Assembly (NCBI RefSeq): GCF_026341825.1
Contig: NZ_JAPENY010000003.1
Location: 1,364,001-1,428,000, forward strand
Source of the DNA: Streptomyces sp. NBC_00620
GTDB taxonomy: Bacteria; Actinomycetota; Actinomycetes; Streptomycetales; Streptomycetaceae
Direction: 5' to 3'
Length of the DNA: 64,000 nucleotides
Numbering within the stretch: position 1 is the stretch's first letter; each line of letters opens with the position of its first letter. Below the pieces are notes generated by a model, which was given only the letters and a program-made list of their open reading frames with translations, ran no database searches and was not told where the DNA came from. The translations under genes were made by a program, and so were the position numbers. Shown one piece after another: positions 1 to 8,311 of this stretch.

Positions 1-156
1 CGCATCGCGTCGCGGCTGGAGGCGGGCCGGGTGGCGATCAACGGTGGCTACGAGCCGCTGTCCCCGTTCGGGGGGTTCAAGCAGTCGGGCATCGGGCGGG
101 AATACGGCACCTTCGGTCTTGAGGGCTTCCTCGAACCGCGGTCTGTGATGGCCTGA
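1..156 (+). CDS. Aldehyde dehydrogenase, C-terminal fragment (runs in from the left edge)
   Basis: The reading frame is open from base 1 to a TGA at 154-156 and encodes about 51 residues. The segment SPFGGFKQSGIGREYG is the conserved C-terminal block of NAD(P)-dependent aldehyde dehydrogenases, followed by the short tail usual for the family. Only the end of the gene is visible, so substrate and full length cannot be judged. It reads toward the integration zone on its right. The family call is firm; the specific activity is unknown. Confidence 0.85.
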   Translation, partial: RIASRLEAGRVAINGGYEPLSPFGGFKQSGIGREYGTFGLEGFLEPRSVMA

Positions 157-345
157 CCGACATGTCCGGGCCTCGTGACTGATTCGCGAACCCCTGGCCC
201 ATCGGCGGCCCCGCAGCACTTCGGTCAGCCATGACGGCAGCGCGGGCGCAGCCCCAGTGATCACAGAGCGTCGCAACTCAATGATCATCGAGACCTGTGC
301 CCGTTCTGTTGCCAAGACCGCCACCCCGCCTATCTGCGCTACCTC

Positions 346-1239
346 TCAGAGGGTGCTGTCTCTCGCTGTTTCATCCCGGATTGCCAGATTGATGCTGGTT
401 CGAGTGCCGCGCCAGCTCGGGGTGGATTCCGCGGTCAGTCGACGTGTCATGAGGTTGATCATCGCGAGGTGGATCATGGCTTCGGAGCGGTGCGGGTGTG
501 CGTCGTAGTCACGGGCCAGGCGCCGGTGGTTCATGAGCCAGCCCAGCGTTCTTTCGACCGTCCAGCGACGTGGCAGGACGGTGAAACCACTGGTGGTGGG
601 GTTGCGGCGGACGATGTGCATGTCGATGCCGAGGGTGGCGGCATGTTCGACGAGGTGCTGGCGGTAGCCGCCGTCGACCCAGGTCTTGCGAACGGTTGGG
701 TGCTCGGCGGCGACCTTCTCGATCAGGCTCTGGCCCGCGATGGAGTCCTGCACGCTCGCAGCGGTGTCCAGGACTCCGAGGAGAAGTCCGACGGTGTCGA
801 TGACGATGCTGCGCTTACGGCCCACGATCTTCTTGCCGGCGTCGATACCCTGCCCGTGGGCGGGAACATTGGTGGAGGTCTTGATGCTCTGCGAGTCGAT
901 GACGCAGGCGGTCGGTTCTTCCTCGCGGCCTTCCTGCCTGCGCACTTGGCGACGCAGCAGGCTGTTGAGCTGGTCGAAGACGCCTTCTTCCTGCCAGCGG
1001 GCGAAGTAGGCATAGACGGTGTTCCAGTGCGGATAGTCGTGCGGCAGATAACGCCACGGGATCCCGGTCCGGTTCACATGGAGGACCGCGTCCAGGAGGC
1101 TGCGCAGGTCATGGTCAGGGGGCCGGCCGATGTCTAGGCCGTGGCCTCGACGCTCGGACCGCCAGGCGGTCAGGACCGGTTCGACCAACTCCCACCGGGC
1201 ATCGGACAGATCGCTGGGATAACGGCGACGTTCGGACAC
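346..1239 (-). CDS. IS5-family DDE transposase (intact)
   Basis: This 297-aa protein starts at GTG (1237-1239) with SERRRYPSDLSDARWELVEP, a typical N-terminus of actinomycete IS5-group transposases with a DUF4096-like domain. The DDE triad is visible: Asp in VIDSQSIKTS, Asp in TWVDGGYRQ and Glu in RRWTVERTLGWL. Length is normal for single-ORF members of the family, so this copy appears able to encode a full enzyme. Its stop codon overlaps the left terminal repeat. It differs clearly from the neighbouring copy at 1672-2512, so the two are not a recent duplication. Confidence 0.93.
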   Translation of the reverse strand: MSERRRYPSDLSDARWELVEPVLTAWRSERRGHGLDIGRPPDHDLRSLLDAVLHVNRTGIPWRYLPHDYPHWNTVYAYFARWQEEGVFDQLNSLLRRQVRRQEGREEEPTACVIDSQSIKTSTNVPAHGQGIDAGKKIVGRKRSIVIDTVGLLLGVLDTAASVQDSIAGQSLIEKVAAEHPTVRKTWVDGGYRQHLVEHAATLGIDMHIVRRNPTTSGFTVLPRRWTVERTLGWLMNHRRLARDYDAHPHRSEAMIHLAMINLMTRRLTAESTPSWRGTRTSINLAIRDETARDSTL

Positions 1240-1347
1240 GGTCTCGGACTACCCGCCAAGCCCGGGCGCTCAGACCAGCGCCCGAAGCAGACGGCGCACC
1301 ACGCGACGTGTTGGGATGAAACAGGAGCAGCCAGGCCAAGACCCTCT
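348..1347 (-). mobile_element. IS5-family insertion sequence, about 1.0 kb, intact transposase
   Basis: The ends carry an imperfect inverted repeat: AGAGGGT at 348-354 matches the complement of ACCCTCT at 1341-1347, and a second block GGGATGAAACAG recurs inward at both ends with a 5-base length difference between the blocks. The transposase stop codon lies at the left terminus, as in compact IS elements. No clear target duplication was seen, so the exact borders are approximate. The element lies about 100 bp from a second IS5-family copy. Confidence 0.7.
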
Positions 1348-1451
1348 CAAAAGCGTGACTGTTGCACCGAGGACCCCACCAACCTCAACCGCCCCTTTTA
1401 CTCCGCAGCCGATAACTACTGAAACAACCAGCAATAAGGCCTAAACACCCT

Positions 1452-2555
1452 CTAAAAGAGCGTTTTGCCCCGGCGAGGTTGTTTGGTGGCGCTTCGCAGA
1501 CCGAGCCGGTATGGGGCTCTCGGGGCAGACGTGTCTGATACGGGGCAAGGGATTCGTGTCGCCGTTCGGCAACCCGTTTCGTTCCGTTCGCTCCTGTCTG
1601 ATCCCAACACGCCCCCGGTTGACCTCGTTTGCGCCCTGGGGAGGCGGCCTGCTCGACGGTACTACCGAAACATGACGCGACAGCGCCCGTATCCCAGCGA
1701 CCTCTCCGATGCGCGCTGGGAACTGATCGGGCCCACGCTCACCACCTGGCGGGCTGAGCGCAGAGGCAAGGGTCTCGACATCGGTCGCCCGCCTGAGCAT
1801 GACCTGCACCGCATCTTGGACGCCATCCTCTACGTCGACCGCACCGGCATTGCCTGGCCGTTACCTGCCCCACGACTTCCCGCCGTGGGAGACGGTCTAC
1901 GGCTACTTCGCCGCCTGGCAAAAAGAAGGCGTCTTCGACCAACTCAACGGCCTCCTGCGGCGCCTGCTCCGGGAGGCCGAAGGCCGCGACGGCGAACCAA
2001 CCGCCTGCGTGCTGGACGCGCAGAGCGTGAAGACCTCCGCGAACGTGCCCGCGACCAGCCAGGGCATCGATGCCGGCAAGAAGATCGCAGGTCGCAAGCG
2101 CCATATCGGGGTGGACACCCTCGGCCTGCTCCTGGCTGTCTGGGTCACGGCGGCGAGCGTTTCCGACAACATCGGCGGCATGCACCTGATGTCCCACATC
2201 GCCGCCACTCGCCCGCTCGTGACCAAAGCATGGGCCGACACCGGCTACCGCACCAAAGTCATTGAACACGGCGCCCGCCTCGGCATCGACGTAGAAGTCG
2301 TCCAACGCGTCCCGGGCGTCAAAGGCTTCAAGGTGATCCCGCGACGCTGGGTCGTCGAGCGGACCTCCGGCTGGCTGATGCACCACCGCCGACTGGCCCG
2401 CGACTACGAAACCCACCCACACCGTTCCGAAGCCATAATCCACGTCGCGATGATCGACCTCATAAGCCGCAGACTCACTCGCGAATCCACCCTGAACTGG
2501 CGCGACACCTGAACCTCGAACCAAACAACCTCGCCGGGACAAAACGCTCTTTTAG
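1452..2555 (+). mobile_element. Second IS5-family element, about 1.1 kb, transposase frameshifted
   Basis: The two ends form a long inverted repeat of nearly 40 bp with about one mismatch. The left end reads CTAAAAGAGCGTTTTG from 1452 and the right end is its complement up to 2555. The repeats frame a transposase reading left to right. The outermost bases CTA and TAG leave open whether a TA or CTA/TAG dinucleotide-type target duplication is included. The near-perfect repeats suggest fairly recent arrival even though the transposase is broken. Confidence 0.85.
1672..2512 (+). pseudogene. IS5-family transposase with a +1 frameshift
   Basis: Translation starts at ATG 1672 (TRQRPYPSDLSDARWELIGP) and follows the IS5 pattern to GIAW at 1855-1857. 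An extra C at 1858 then throws the frame; removing it restores RYLPHDFPPWETVYGYF and continuous homology to the stop at 2512. The catalytic motifs VLDAQSVKTS, WADTGYRTK and RRWVVERTSGWL all lie in the second frame. IS5 elements sometimes use programmed frameshifting, but the break here falls early in the protein and shows no slippery run, so a disabling mutation (or a sequencing error) is more likely. Confidence 0.85.
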
Positions 2556-2561
2556 CGGCCT

Positions 2562-3180
2562 TCAGACTGGATCCGAGGCAATCAGGCCATCGAGGTACAG
2601 CTGCAGAATGCGCGGGCTGAACTGGTCCGTGGTTGACCAACTGGCGCCTGGCAGCGGGCGGCTGAGCTGGGCGACGGCCACAATGATCCCTTCCAGGGAC
2701 ACGTCCGCACGCACCTGTCCCGCCTGCTGCGCACGGGTCAGCAACAGCTGCGCTGAATGAACCAGCCGATCCTTCTGCTGAGCCAACTCCGGGCGCAAAC
2801 AGACGAGTTCCTCTGACAAAGCAGCACAGGGCAGCCAGCCGCTTGCGGGCCACGGTCTGCACGAAATGGCTCAGCGCGACGAAGGGATCGTCTTCCTGCA
2901 CTGCGGCCTCGTCCGCCGCATCAGCGGCGATCACGGCTATCCGCTCGATGACTTCGGCCAGGAGGGCGTCTCGCCCCGGGAAGTGATGGTAGAGGGTGGC
3001 GTTGCCGACCCCTGAACGGCGCGCGATTTCATCCAAGGGTGCGTCCAGCTCCTGCTCAACGAATATCTCTTGAGCCGCGGCGAGGATCCCGGCCCGGTTG
3101 CGCACAGCATCTGTCCGCCGCCCCCGGCAGCGTCGGGCCCCGCTGTCCGTCCCCCACTCTCCAACGCCCATACTCCCCAC
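2562..3180 (-). pseudogene. TetR/AcrR-family regulator, frameshifted
   Basis: The N-terminal half is a clear TetR DNA-binding domain: ILAAAQEIFVEQELDAPLDEIARRSGVGNATLYHHFPGRDALL gives the helix-turn-helix near residues 25-70. The frame is lost near 2819-2822, after RLAAL. In the next frame a typical TetR ligand-binding C-terminus continues (SEELVCLRPELAQQ to LYLDGLIASDP) and stops at 2562. The gene therefore looks like one regulator split by a small indel. GTG 3180 and ATG 3171 are both possible starts. Its former target is not evident; it lies directly downstream of an IS element. Confidence 0.8.
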
Positions 3181-3204
3181 CTTCTCAACACCCGTACTCC
3201 CAGC
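3161..3204. repeat. Imperfect direct repeat at the TetR start
   Basis: On the minus strand the block GGGAGTACGGGTGTTG (within 3187-3204) recurs as GGGGAGTATGGGCGTTGG (within 3161-3178), so about 16 bases are repeated with 26-bp spacing. One copy overlaps the TetR start codons. It could be a duplicated operator half or a duplicated ribosome-binding/start region. Confidence 0.5.
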
Positions 3205-3793
3205 CTAAATAGCGGCATCACGTTGAGCTGCCCGAGATTCGTAGAGACCGAGGACAGTTCCAAGTCGGGTGGTAGCAGGCAGGGTCAGCAGATGACGGCG
3301 CACCGCTTCAGGGCATCGGCCTGCGTAGAAGAATACGCCGCTGCCTCTGTCCAAATTGACCGCTCCTCAGCGCCTTTTCGGTTGCACCTGCCAGTTCTAC
3401 TGCGCCGAGAGGGAAGAGCCATGACACTCCGTCAGGGTGCCTGGTCAGCGCGAGAGGGACAGCACGTCCTCAGTTCTGTTGCCCTGCTGTGCGGTAATCG
3501 CACAGCTCCCAGGCCACACCACATGATCGAGGGGAGCAGGAGGCACAGGTACTCCAACCCCAGCCAACTTCCTTACAGCAGAGGCAATCCAGCCGGGTCT
3601 GTCCAGAGAACCTGCACGAGATCACGGACCAAATTGGTCCCGCCACCTTCACGCGGCTGGCGCTATAGTTTCAACCCTGGTAACAAGCCTGGCCAGTTGC
3701 ACGGTCCCGGCCTGGCGTTCCGGTGGGCTGCTGTCTCGCGGCCCGCGGTCGGCGTTATCGGCAATCGGGGCTCGGGGAAATCAAGGCACTCCG
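3205..3793. other. Gene-poor stretch between the TetR remnant and the recombinase unit
   Basis: No reading frame here has a recognisable product. The only distinct structure is the palindrome GGACCAAATTGGTCC at 3626-3640, followed 24 bases later by TATAGT (3664-3669), which could serve as a -10 hexamer for the genes to the right. The rest shows no RNA gene or mobile-element end that I can support. Confidence 0.5.
3626..3640. promoter_or_regulatory. Perfect 7-bp-arm palindrome, possible operator
   Basis: The sequence GGACCAA-A-TTGGTCC is symmetric around one base. It lies about 150 bp upstream of the small ORF that precedes the recombinase and just upstream of a TATAGT hexamer. Such short AT-centred palindromes are typical of dimeric repressor sites. 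The cognate regulator is unknown; the broken TetR to the left is only one candidate. Confidence 0.4.
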
Positions 3794-4033
3794 ATGGGTG
3801 AGCCCGACGGACCCCGCGCATGCTCTTCACCAGCACCTGGGCGGGACCGAACTCCAGAACCGGAGTTCACCGTTGCGGCGCCGCCCGAACCCCCAGTGCT
3901 CACTCCGCTCGGCGCGGCAGCGCTACTCCGACTGCTTCAGAACGTCCATCACAAACGCGTGGACGCCGCTGACGGCACAGGTACCGAGGAGAGCCGTGGC
4001 GGCGCGGCAGACAACGAAGAGAGATCGGCATGA
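3794..4033 (+). CDS. Small hypothetical protein coupled to the serine recombinase
   Basis: This 79-aa ORF begins at ATG 3794 and its TGA overlaps the recombinase ATG (ATGA at 4030-4033), the usual sign of translational coupling. The middle reads EPPVLTPLGAAALLRLLQNV, a short amphipathic helix after a Pro-rich segment; no catalytic or DNA-binding motif is visible. Small proteins with an LTP-AAALL-type helix are, from memory, often found ahead of Streptomyces serine recombinases, which supports it being real. Function is unknown; an accessory role in recombination is speculative. Confidence 0.6.
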   Translation: MGEPDGPRACSSPAPGRDRTPEPEFTVAAPPEPPVLTPLGAAALLRLLQNVHHKRVDAADGTGTEESRGGAADNEERSA

Positions 4034-5671
4034 CGACACGTTTTGCCTTCGCCGGGCGGGTATCGACCGAAGACCAGCAGGATCCCGAGACATCCCGCAA
4101 CTGGCAGATCTTGCGCGCGGAATCCCTCATCGCGACGCACGGCGTCATCGTGCAGGAATTCTTCGACATCGGACACTCACGGTCGATTCCATGGCCGCGC
4201 AGGCCCCGCGCCGCAGCACTGCTCCAAGCCCTCAAGGACCCCGACCGCGGGTTCGAGGCGGTGGTGATCGGCGAGCCCCAGCGCGCCTTCTACGGCAACC
4301 AGTTCGGACTGACCTTTCCTGTCTTCGCCCACTACGGCGTCCAGCTCTGGGTGCCCGAGGCCGGAGGTCCGATCGACCCCGAGTCCGAGGCGCACGACCT
4401 GGTGATGTCGGTCTTCGGCGGGATGAGCAAGGGCGAACGCAACCGCATCAAGATCCGCGTGCGTAGCGCGATGGCCGCCCAAGCCAAGATCGAGGGCCGC
4501 TTTCTCGGCGGCCGACCGCCCTACGGATACCGGCTGGTGGACGCCGGCCCCCATCCCAACCCCAGCAAGGCTGCAGACGGACGCCGCCTGCAACGTCTGG
4601 AGCCCGACCCCATCGTCACGCCGGTCGTGCAGTACATCTTCCGCGAGTACCTGACCGGACGCGGCATCTTCGCCATCGCTGAGAGCCTCACGCGTGCAGA
4701 CATCCCGTCGCCGTCCGCGTACGACCCGGACCGCAACCCGCATCGCTGCGGTGTCGCCTGGTCCAAGGGCGCGGTGCGTTCGATCCTCTCGAACCCGCGT
4801 TACACGGGCCGCCAGGTCTGGAGCAAGCAGCGCAAGGAAGAGATCCTCATTGACGTCGAGAATGTCGCCCTCGGCCACGAGACCCGCATGCGGTGGAACA
4901 GACCCGAGACCTGGGTCTGGTCCAACGAGATCGTCCATACTCCACTCGTCAGTGCCGAGGTCTTCCAAGAGGTCCAGGAGCTACGCGCCCGCAAGCACGG
5001 AGCCAGGTCCTTCCGTGAGCGCCGTCGCACCACCCACTCCTACGTGTTCCGTGGACTGCCACCGCTGCCGCTTCCCCAACGAATACGGGCTGGCCAACAA
5101 GATCGCCCACCCCCGCAAGGTCTACCTCCCCGAGCAGGCACTCCTCCCACCGCTCGACCGCTGGCTCTCCACGGCCTTCGCTCCTCACCGGCTCGAGGAA
5201 ACAATCGCTCTCATGCATGCCGCGCAATCCGACAGCATCCCCACTCCCACCAAAGAGGAAACGGCTCGCGTGATCGCCGACAGCGACGCCAAGCTGGCCC
5301 GCTACCGCGAAGCCCTGGAAGCCGGCACCGACCCGAAGCTGATCGCCCGCTGGACCGCCGAGGTCCAAGCCCGCCGCGCCGAAGCACAAGCCCAGTCGCG
5401 CCGGGCCATCAAGGGCCTTGGGATGACGAAGGACGAGATCCACTCCATGATCAAATCACTCGGGCCTCTCCGCGAGGTCATCGAGGACGCTGAACCGCGG
5501 GACAAGGCCGAGGTCTACCAGAACCTGGGACTCAAACTGACCTACGAGCCCGGAAAACAGCTTGTGCGAGCCGAGGCTACGCTCGACCCGCACAAGTTGG
5601 GGATATGGTCTGTGTCCGAGGGGGGACTTGAACCCCCACGCCCGTTAAAGGGCACTAGCACCTCAAGCTAG
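4030..5671 (+). pseudogene. Large serine recombinase, internally deleted and frameshifted
   Basis: The first frame (ATG 4030) encodes the resolvase catalytic domain with RVSTEDQQDPETSRNW at residues 10-25, where the Ser of RVST is the nucleophile, then GMSKGERNRIKIRV and the recombinase domain (PPYGYR, ILSNPRYTGRQVW). At about 5050, after YVFRGL, the zinc-ribbon segment with its Cys pairs is missing and the frame shifts; DCHRCRFPNEYGLANKI and the C-terminal coiled coil continue in another frame to 5671. The deletion appears to be roughly 20-25 codons and not a multiple of three. The last residues (SEGGLEPPRP) are read antisense through tRNA-Leu, which points to the tRNA as the integration site of the original element. 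Confidence 0.87.
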
Positions 5672-5697
5672 CGCGTCTGCCATTCCGCCACCCGGAC
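5613..5697 (-). tRNA. tRNA-Leu (anticodon GAG)
   Basis: On the minus strand, from 5697, the sequence GTCCGGGTGGCGGAATGGCA starts a class II tRNA. The acceptor strand GTCCGGG pairs with CTCGGAC (5620-5614) with one G-U pair and discriminator A at 5613. The anticodon stem CTAGC/GCTAG closes the loop TTGAGGT, giving anticodon GAG (reads CUC and CUU). A long variable arm (GCCCTTTAACGGGC) and a T arm with GTTCAAG are present. CCA is not encoded. The 3' end is the likely attachment site for the neighbouring recombinase remnant. Confidence 0.95.
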
Positions 5698-5745
5698 TAG
5701 GTGTCTGCCGCCTGGACGGGGGTGTTCCCCGCGGCGACATGGACA

Positions 5746-5775
5746 ACAATACCAATGTTTCGGAGTGCCTTTCAC
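5746..5775 (-). promoter_or_regulatory. Probable promoter of tRNA-Leu
   Basis: Reading on the minus strand, GTGAAA (5775-5770) and TATTGT (5751-5746) are separated by 18 bases and lie about 50 bases before the mature tRNA 5' end. The spacing fits a vegetative sigma factor promoter. The hexamers were assigned by eye. Confidence 0.45.
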
Positions 5776-5904
5776 CTGCATATCCGGGCTGTCGGGGCGG
5801 ATACGAGGGTCCGGGTGGGGGTGCCCGTGGAGTCTCACCATGGGTGACGCGGGGGCTACCCAGGGGACACGATCCGGTTCGCCGACGGTAAGGGCTCCGC
5901 GATC

Positions 5905-6248
5905 ACGCGGTGACAGGTGGATCGGCCACGAGCACCCGCAGTGATCTCAGGAGAGAGCTCGCCCCTTCCTCCCCGAACGGGGCCAGGAAGCGGCGCTCCA
6001 TTTCGTGGCGTGCCCCCTCCGCGCGGTGCAGGCAGTCGGCGGTCGACGCCGAGGCGGCCGGCGACCTCGACCTGCGGGAGCGGGTGGCCGGCGGCGAATA
6101 CGGCTAGGGCCGCGAGTTCCTGGCCGTCGATCCCGAACGGCGCGAGCGCCTCGGCACTGGCTCGGACCAGTCGCCGCTGTATGTGCTTGAGGAGGTGGCC
6201 GAGCACGGATTCGAGGGGCGCGGGAAGCTGCTCACTGGGCACGCCCAA
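5905..6248 (-). pseudogene. MarR-family regulator with internal deletion
   Basis: The N-terminal half (LESVLGHLLKHIQRRLVRASAEALAPFGIDGQELAALAVF) is a MarR dimerisation helix region leading into the winged helix at PLPQVEVAGRLGVDR. The rest of the recognition helix and wing is missing. A different frame then resumes the C-terminal MarR helices (DCLHRAEGARHEMERRFLAPFGEE to LVADPPVTA) and stops at about 5905. A block of some 30-40 codons appears lost with a frameshift, so DNA binding should be destroyed. This is the second deletion-type pseudogene within 1 kb of the tRNA. Confidence 0.72.
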
Positions 6249-6483
6249 GACGTACCCAGCCGGGACCGAGTGGCAGCAGCGCCGATGGCCAACGCGGGGC
6301 GGCGCTCAACGACTGGTGGCCGGGAAGCCACGACGGGGTTCAGTGGCGGCGAGTGCAGGAGCGCGGCCGGCGCGGGCGCGGCGAAGCGCCCCGTCGCCGG
6401 GCACAGCAAGGGACAACGAGGGGCAGCGAGAGGCAGGCGGGCGGCGCCCGAAGATCACCGACGCCGCCCGCCTCGCCCTCACC

Positions 6484-8040
6484 TCACGGCATGAGGTGGT
6501 AGTCGGGGAAGTTGCCCGGCAGCCTCTCCCCCGCCGGCCCCTGCGTCACCGCGCGCACCAGCAGTTCCCCGCCCACGAACGCGCCGCGCCACGACGCGCC
6601 GAAGCCGCCGAAGAGTTCGTCGCGGTCGCCGCGGGAGCGGGGCTTGCCGTGGCCGACCTTGAAGGCACGGATCTGCGGTGCCAGGCGGTCGTACGTCGAC
6701 TTGTCGTCCGTGGACAGCGTGGCGACGAGCGCGCCGTTGGAGGCGTTCATGGCGGCGAGCAGCTCGGCCTCGGTGTCGACCAGGACGATGGTGTCGACCG
6801 GGCCGAAGGGCTCCGCGTGGTGCAGCGGTGAGGACGGGGGCGGGTTGAGGATCGTGACGGGGTGGACGTACGCCGATGTGTCCTGGCCGGGCAGGAAGCG
6901 CGCGTCCGCCAGGTTGCCGCGGTGCAGTGGGACGGCGCCCCGGTCGATGGCCTCGGCGACCTGGTCGTGGAGGTCCTTGGCCTTGGCCGCGTTGATCACC
7001 GGGCCGAAGTCGAGGGCCGGGTACGGGTCGTCGGGGTGCTCGACCGCGAGCGGGTGACCGATGCGCAGGGTGCGGACCGCCGGGAGGTAGGCCGCCAGGA
7101 ACTCGTCGAACAGGGCGCGCTGGACGACGAAGCGCGGGTAGGCGGTGCAGCGCTGCTTGCCGTAGTCGAAGAGCTTGGGGATGACCGCGGTCAGCGCGTC
7201 CCAGTCCGTGCAGTTCCAGATGCCCCAGGTGTTCAGGCCCTCCTGTTCCAGTACGTGTCGCTTGCCGAGGTCGGCGACGGCGGTTGCCACCGCGGCGCCT
7301 GTGTCGCGGCCGCCGACGAAGGAGACGCAGCCGATCTCGGGCGCGCGTACGAGCGCTTCCGACAGCTCGCGTCCGCTGCCGCTGACGAGGGTGACGGGGA
7401 TCCCCTCGCGTGCGGCGAGCGCGCTGGCCAGGGTGAGGCAGGCGACGCCGCCGTCGGTCGGGGTCTTGGCGATGACCGCGTTGCCTGCCAGTGCCTGTAC
7501 CAGCATTGCGTGAACGAGCACGCTCATGGGGTAGTTCCAGCTCGCGATGTTGGACACGGGCCCATCGAGCGGGGTCCGGCCCTCCACCATGGGCTCGATG
7601 CCGTCGACGTACCAGCGCACGCCGTCGATCGCCCGGTCCACATCGGCCTGGGCGAGCCGCCAGGGCTTGCCGATCTCCCAGACCAGCAGGAGCGCGAGCA
7701 GTTCGCGGTGCTCGGTCAGCGCGTCGAGGGTCGCCGCGACGCGGGCCCGGCGCTCCGCGAGTGGCACATGGCGCCAGGCGCGGTGCTGGTCGAGTGAGGC
7801 GCGTACGGCCTGCTGGGCGGTCGCGCCGTCCAGGCGCGGCGGGCCCGCGATGGGGCTGCCGTCGACGGGGCTGGTGGCGGGCAGTGCCCGGCCGTCCGCC
7901 TGCCAGGCGGAGCCCCAGAGGTTGAGGACGCGGTCGTCGCGGAACGCCTCGGGCGCGACCTGGAGGCAGCGCTGCCAGGCATCGGCCCAGGTCGTACCGG
8001 ACTTCACGACCAGGTTGGTGGTGTTGAGGGTGGTTGTCAT
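6484..8040 (-). CDS. Aldehyde dehydrogenase family protein
   Basis: The 518-aa protein starts at ATG 8040, preceded by GGAGA at good spacing; longer upstream starts lack a ribosome site. Family blocks are recognisable: NYPMSVLVHAML near residue 165, AKTPTDGG, SFVGGRDTGAAVA, LEQEGLNTWGIW with the general-base Glu, and GKQRCTAYPRFVVQ with the catalytic Cys. The protein is divergent from common aldehyde dehydrogenases. It lies downstream of sucC-sucD on the same strand, separated by an unusual repeat array. Its linkage to an oxalate-type CoA-transferase suggests an aldehyde such as glyoxylate as substrate, but that is inference from context only. Confidence 0.85.
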   Translation of the reverse strand: MTTTLNTTNLVVKSGTTWADAWQRCLQVAPEAFRDDRVLNLWGSAWQADGRALPATSPVDGSPIAGPPRLDGATAQQAVRASLDQHRAWRHVPLAERRARVAATLDALTEHRELLALLLVWEIGKPWRLAQADVDRAIDGVRWYVDGIEPMVEGRTPLDGPVSNIASWNYPMSVLVHAMLVQALAGNAVIAKTPTDGGVACLTLASALAAREGIPVTLVSGSGRELSEALVRAPEIGCVSFVGGRDTGAAVATAVADLGKRHVLEQEGLNTWGIWNCTDWDALTAVIPKLFDYGKQRCTAYPRFVVQRALFDEFLAAYLPAVRTLRIGHPLAVEHPDDPYPALDFGPVINAAKAKDLHDQVAEAIDRGAVPLHRGNLADARFLPGQDTSAYVHPVTILNPPPSSPLHHAEPFGPVDTIVLVDTEAELLAAMNASNGALVATLSTDDKSTYDRLAPQIRAFKVGHGKPRSRGDRDELFGGFGASWRGAFVGGELLVRAVTQGPAGERLPGNFPDYHLMP

Positions 8041-8311
8041 TCGGTGTCTCCGCTCTCGGTGCACAGTCGGGGGCGGGGGGCCCGGCTTCTGCCGAACCGC
8101 AGGAAGCACGGGCCCGCGCGAGCAGTAGTCGCGTATGTACGGAGGAACGTGTGGACTGCTGAGTCCGTACGGAGGAACGTTTGGGGACTGCTCTGTCCGT
8201 ACGGAGGGGCCTTGTGAGGCCGTTGCGTCCGCGCAGAGGAACCTTGTGAGGCTGCTTTGTCCGTACGGACGAACGTAGTGAGGCTGCGATGTCTCCGGCA
8301 GTCACCTCACG
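8041..8311. other. Repeat-bearing spacer between sucD and the aldehyde dehydrogenase gene
   Basis: There is no gene in these 271 bases. Most of the stretch is a tandem array described separately; the remainder is the leader of the aldehyde dehydrogenase gene with its ribosome site just before 8040. Confidence 0.7.
8138..8293. repeat. Five degenerate 30-32 bp tandem repeats with a phased palindrome
   Basis: Units start at 8138, 8168, 8200, 8232 and 8264 and share a pattern of TACGGAGGAACGT, GTGAGG/GGACTGC and GTCCG. The junctions carry the palindrome TCCGTACGGA at 8164-8173, 8196-8205 and 8260-8269, with a decayed copy at 8228-8237 and a half copy at 8134-8143. The 32-bp period is close to three helical turns. 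The array sits in the leader of the aldehyde dehydrogenase gene, so it may bind a regulator cooperatively or shape the transcript after sucD. Confidence 0.85.

Noticed and set aside
469..1137. Long plus-strand frame opposite the first transposase
   Set aside because: It is the antisense of a well-conserved IS5 transposase; the protein has no domain and follows from high GC.
346..2555. Composite transposon made by the two IS elements
   Set aside because: The IS copies differ in sequence and ends and only about 100 bp without a gene lie between them.
3070..3801. Open frame of 243 codons in the gap before the recombinase
   Set aside because: Begins antisense within the TetR gene, has no domain or good ribosome site, and its composition is unlike neighbouring proteins.
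8138..8293. CRISPR array
   Set aside because: Units are contiguous degenerate repeats without unique spacers, and no cas genes are present.
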